Shown one piece after another: positions 6,450 to 8,930 of a stretch of DNA of 8,930 bases. Position numbers and translations under genes: made by a program. The notes under the pieces are model-generated. The model worked only from the letters and a program-made list of their open reading frames with translations, was not told the DNA's origin and searched no databases. The stretch comes from an uncultured Hyphomicrobiales bacterium (GTDB taxonomy: Bacteria > Pseudomonadota > Alphaproteobacteria > Rhizobiales > Aestuariivirgaceae): assembly GCA_903930095.1 (NCBI GenBank), contig CAIYXE010000376.1, positions 1 through 8,930 of the forward strand, written 5' to 3'. Every line of letters begins with the position of its first letter. The stretch's first letter is position 1.

Positions 6450-6821
6450 TCAGCCGGTGGCGGGCTTCAACTGTACGCTCTCGCCGCAGCCGCAGGCGGA
6501 AACCTGGTTGGGGTTGTTGAACACGAAGCCCGATTTCAGCGCCGAGCTCTGGAAGTCCATCTCGGTGCCGAGCAGGAACATCATGGCCTTGGCATCGACC
6601 AGCACCTTGACACCCTTGTCCTCGACCACCTCGTCGAAGGGCTTCTGCTCCTCGGCCCATTCGAGCGTGTATTCCATGCCCGCGCAGCCACCGTTCTTGA
6701 CGCCGATGCGGAGACCCGCCACAGGCTTCTCGGACTTCGCGATGATCTCGCGCACGCGGTCCGCGGCGGCGTCGGTCAGCTTCATGATCTGGGGTCGCGG
6801 ACGGGGAGATGCAGAGGCCAT
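6450..6821 (-). CDS. sufA: A-type iron-sulfur cluster carrier (SufA/IscA/HesB family)
   Basis: This 123-residue cytosolic protein belongs to the A-type carrier family, which receives Fe-S clusters from the SufBCD scaffold and hands them to apoproteins. The three invariant cysteines are present: Cys46 in NGGCAGMEY, and Cys110 and Cys112 in the C-terminal ACGCGES motif. The fold core runs from about residue 13 (MKLTDAAADRVREI) to 116. The first 12 residues, rich in Pro and Arg, are an extension, so Met13 is a possible alternative start. However, the ATG at 6821 has a strong AAGGAGG site overlapping the sufT stop codon, which favours the longer form. It is the last gene of the suf cluster here, 10 bp after sufT. 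IscA and ErpA paralogues look alike; the operon context supports SufA. Confidence 0.92.
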   Translation of the reverse strand: MASASPRPRPQIMKLTDAAADRVREIIAKSEKPVAGLRIGVKNGGCAGMEYTLEWAEEQKPFDEVVEDKGVKVLVDAKAMMFLLGTEMDFQSSALKSGFVFNNPNQVSACGCGESVQLKPATG

Positions 6822-6831
6822 GGCTTCCTCC

Positions 6832-7212
6832 TTACCACATGTTCATTGCAACGCGGGCCTCATCCGACATGCGGCTGTGGTCCCACGGCGGGTCGAAGAC
6901 GATTGTGGCCTTGCAGCTGGCAACGCCGGGCACGGTTGACACGGCATTTTCCACCCAGCCCGGCATGTCGCCCGCAACGGGGCAGCCGGGAGCCGTCAGC
7001 GTCATCTCGATGGCAACGTTCCGGTCATCGTCGATGTCCACCTTATAGATCAGGCCCAGCTCATAGATGTCGACCGGGATCTCGGGGTCATAGACGGTCT
7101 TGAGCGCCGCGACGATGTCGTCCGTCAGGCGCGCCAGCTCGTCCGGCGGAATGGCCGAGGGGTCCGGCGCATTGCCGGTCACGGGCAGGGTTTCAGTGGC
7201 GGCCTCGGTCAT
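6832..7212 (-). CDS. sufT: SUF-associated DUF59/MIP18-family Fe-S maturation protein (SufT-like)
   Basis: This 126-residue protein has an unconserved acidic N-terminal tail (about 1-24) followed by a full DUF59/MIP18 domain. Family hallmarks are YDPEIPVDIYELGLIY at about 41-56 and TAPGCP at 73-78 with the conserved reactive Cys77. The domain ends with FDPPWDHSRMSDEAR, usual for the SUF-linked bacterial version. SufT proteins assist maturation of Fe-S proteins, and eukaryotic relatives act in cytosolic Fe-S targeting; the biochemical step is not settled. Its ATG overlaps the sufS stop codon by 4 nt (ATGA), indicating translational coupling. Position between sufS and sufA is common in alphaproteobacteria. 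The related PaaD family shares the fold but normally sits in phenylacetate operons. Confidence 0.9.
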   Translation of the reverse strand: MTEAATETLPVTGNAPDPSAIPPDELARLTDDIVAALKTVYDPEIPVDIYELGLIYKVDIDDDRNVAIEMTLTAPGCPVAGDMPGWVENAVSTVPGVASCKATIVFDPPWDHSRMSDEARVAMNMW

Positions 7213-8429
7213 CCGAATATCCTCCGGGCAGAGATAAGCGCGTCTGCCAGAACATCAACCTCTTCGAGGGTGTTGTACATGGCAAATGAGGCGCGGCAGG
7301 TTGCGGTGACACCGAAGCGCTGCAGCAGCGGCTGGGTGCAGTGGGTTCCGGCCCGCACGGCAACGCCCGCGCGGTCGATCACGGTGGCGACGTCATGCGC
7401 ATGCGCCCCCTCCATGGTGAAGGAAACGATGGCGCCCTTGTTCTTCGCACGCCCGAAGATGCGGATGGCGTTGATCTCGGAGAGCCGCGCCATGGCCCGG
7501 TCCCTGAGCATCGCCTCATGCGCGGCGATCTTCTCAAGCCCGATGGCCCTCATATAGTCCAGCGCCGCGCCAAGGCCTATCGCCTGCACGATCGCGGGTG
7601 TTCCCGCCTCGAAGCGGTGCGGCGGGTCGTTGTAGGTGATGGCATCCGTTGTCACCTCGGAGATCATCTCGCCCCCGCCCTGGTAGGGCGGCATCTTGGC
7701 CAGAAGCTCCTTGCGCCCATAGAGAACGCCGATCCCCGTGGGCCCGTAGGTTTTGTGCCCGGTGAAGACATAGAAATCCGCATCCAGCGCCTGCACGTCC
7801 ACGGCCATGTGCACGCAGGCCTGCGACCCGTCGACCAGCACCGGGATCCCGCGCGCATGCGCCAGCCTGATCACCTCGGCCACCGGCACCACGGTGCCCA
7901 GCGCATTGGACATCTGGGTGATGGCCACGATCTTCGTCCTGGGCGTCAGCAGCTTCTCGAATTCCTCGATCAGGAAGTTGCCATCCTCGTCGATGGGTGC
8001 CCATTTCAGCACCACGCCGTTTCGCTCGCGGTGGAAATGCCACGGCACGATGTTGGAGTGGTGCTCCATGATGGACAGCACCACCTCGTCGCCCGCCTTC
8101 AGCACCATGCCGCCATAGCTCTGCGCCACGAGGTTGATGGCCTCCGTCGCATTGCGCGTGAAGATGATCTGCTCAGGTGATGGCGCGTTCAGGAAGCGTC
8201 TCACGCTCTCGCGCGCATCCTCGAAGGCCTGTGTGGCCGCATTGGACAGATAGTGCAGGCCGCGATGGACGTTGGAGTATTCCTCCGTATAGGAGTTGGT
8301 CATCGCATCCAGCACCGCTTTCGGCTTCTGGGCCGAGGCGGCATTGTCGAGATAGACCAGCTTCTTGCCGTAAACCTCGCGGGAGAGGATGGGGAAGTCA
8401 GCGCGGATGGCCTGCACGTCGTAAGGCAT
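7209..8429 (-). CDS. sufS: Cysteine desulfurase SufS
   Basis: This 406-residue cytosolic PLP enzyme is the normal length for SufS. It removes sulfur from L-cysteine, giving alanine and a persulfide for cluster assembly on SufBCD. The active-site residues match E. coli numbering: His123 (MEHHSN) stacks on PLP, Lys226 (TGHKTYGP) forms the Schiff base, Cys364 (RAGTHCTQP) carries the persulfide and Arg379 binds the substrate carboxylate. The short RAGTHC loop marks a type II (SufS/CsdA) rather than a type I (IscS/NifS) desulfurase. Its ATG shares one base with the sufD stop codon (TGATG), and its own stop overlaps sufT by 4 nt. No SufE or SufU partner gene is visible in the window. Selenocysteine lyase activity is possible for this family, but the operon points to SufS. 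Confidence 0.96.
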   Translation of the reverse strand: MPYDVQAIRADFPILSREVYGKKLVYLDNAASAQKPKAVLDAMTNSYTEEYSNVHRGLHYLSNAATQAFEDARESVRRFLNAPSPEQIIFTRNATEAINLVAQSYGGMVLKAGDEVVLSIMEHHSNIVPWHFHRERNGVVLKWAPIDEDGNFLIEEFEKLLTPRTKIVAITQMSNALGTVVPVAEVIRLAHARGIPVLVDGSQACVHMAVDVQALDADFYVFTGHKTYGPTGIGVLYGRKELLAKMPPYQGGGEMISEVTTDAITYNDPPHRFEAGTPAIVQAIGLGAALDYMRAIGLEKIAAHEAMLRDRAMARLSEINAIRIFGRAKNKGAIVSFTMEGAHAHDVATVIDRAGVAVRAGTHCTQPLLQRFGVTATCRASFAMYNTLEEVDVLADALISARRIFG

Positions 8430-8930
8430 CAGCCAGCCCTCCGGTGCTCGGTCAGCCAGCGCGCGGCATAATCCGTCAGCGCCTCGCGCAGACCATCATG
8501 GTGTATCATGTCGAAGGCCTCGCCCACGAAGGCGGCGATCAGCAGCGCCTTGGCCTCAGCCTCGGGGATACCGCGCGACTTCAGATAGAAGATGTGGTCA
8601 TGGTTCAGGTCGCCCGCCGTCGCGCCATGGCCGCAGGCCACGTCATCGGCATAGATCTCGAGTTCCGGCTTCGCATCGAACTCCGCCGTCTCCGACAGCA
8701 ACAACGCATGGCTCGACTGCTTGCCGTCCGTCTTCTGCGCATGCTGGCGCACGATCACCTTGCCCTGGAAGATGCCCCGCGCATGGTCATCCATCACGCA
8801 CTGGAACAGCTCCCGGCTGGCGCAATTCGGCACGCGGTGGTCAACCACCAGCCGCGTATCTGCATGCTGCTTGCCCGCCAGCAGATAGGCGCCAGACACC
8901 TTGGCATCGGTGAATTCGCCATCGAAGCGG
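8429..8930 (-). CDS. sufD: Fe-S cluster assembly protein SufD, C-terminal part (5' end beyond window)
   Basis: The frame is open from the right window edge to a stop at 8429-8431, giving 167 codons of what is normally a protein of about 420-440 residues. The visible part is the C-terminal beta-helix and helical end of SufB/SufD proteins: SGAYLLAGKQHADTR, the HRVPNCASRELFQCVMDD block, a FQGKVIVRQHAQKTDGKQSS segment and DDVACGHGATAGDLN. The Cys and His of that last motif correspond to SufD residues implicated in nascent cluster assembly at the SufB-SufD interface. SufD forms the SufBC2D scaffold with SufB and the SufC ATPase, whose genes presumably lie upstream outside the window. The CGHGA motif and the HRVPNC block favour SufD over SufB. 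It is translationally coupled to sufS through a TGATG junction. Confidence 0.93.
   Translation of the reverse strand, partial: RFDGEFTDAKVSGAYLLAGKQHADTRLVVDHRVPNCASRELFQCVMDDHARGIFQGKVIVRQHAQKTDGKQSSHALLLSETAEFDAKPELEIYADDVACGHGATAGDLNHDHIFYLKSRGIPEAEAKALLIAAFVGEAFDMIHHDGLREALTDYAARWLTEHRRAG

Noticed and set aside
7341..8180. Plus-strand frame of 279 codons opposite sufS
   Set aside because: It is fully antisense to sufS, which has all its catalytic residues. The His/Arg/Gly-rich product shows no domain.

Overview
The window looks like chromosomal DNA of a high-GC alphaproteobacterium, most likely in or near the Hyphomicrobiales. The reasons are strong G/C preference at third codon positions, a SUF iron-sulfur operon in the order sufD-sufS-sufT-sufA, a small secreted PepSY-like protein of a kind common in that group, and intergenic palindromic repeats. 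No phage, plasmid, CRISPR, rRNA or tRNA signature is visible. Nearly everything belongs to known families, and most genes lie on the minus strand.

Left part (1-2507). A nicotinate phosphoribosyltransferase-like gene runs off the left edge. It lies 52 bp downstream of a RbsD/FucU-type sugar mutarotase gene on the same strand, so the two are probably co-transcribed. Divergent from them is a small exported, aromatic-rich protein that ends at a clear intrinsic terminator. Convergent with it is a six-helix HdeD/DUF308 membrane protein.

Middle (2508-5940). A 67-residue single-helix membrane protein candidate is followed directly by an intergenic element of about 170 bp built from nested, nearly concentric inverted repeats. 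Next is a complete membrane-bound PQQ-dependent glucose dehydrogenase (gcd) on the minus strand. A consensus-like promoter touches the longest possible ATG of gcd and argues for a start 36 nt further in, at 5688.

Right part (5941-8930). A small exported mono-haem cytochrome c lies 77 bp downstream of the end of the SUF operon. Reading along the minus strand the order is sufD (C-terminal part, cut by the window edge), sufS, sufT-like DUF59 and sufA, with overlaps of 1 and 4 nt and then a 10-nt gap, which indicates tight translational coupling. SufS supplies sulfur from cysteine, SufD belongs to the SufBCD scaffold, and SufT and SufA act in cluster maturation and transfer. The glucose dehydrogenase oxidises sugars in the periplasm and feeds electrons to ubiquinone. 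The neighbouring cytochrome is a periplasmic electron carrier whose partner cannot be told from the sequence.

I did not find a convincing undescribed system. The items most worth a second look are the nested palindromic element at 2991-3170, the uncharacterised small membrane protein before it, the promoter that decides the gcd start, a perfect 7-bp dyad upstream of the secreted protein gene, and the orphan cytochrome between suf and gcd.
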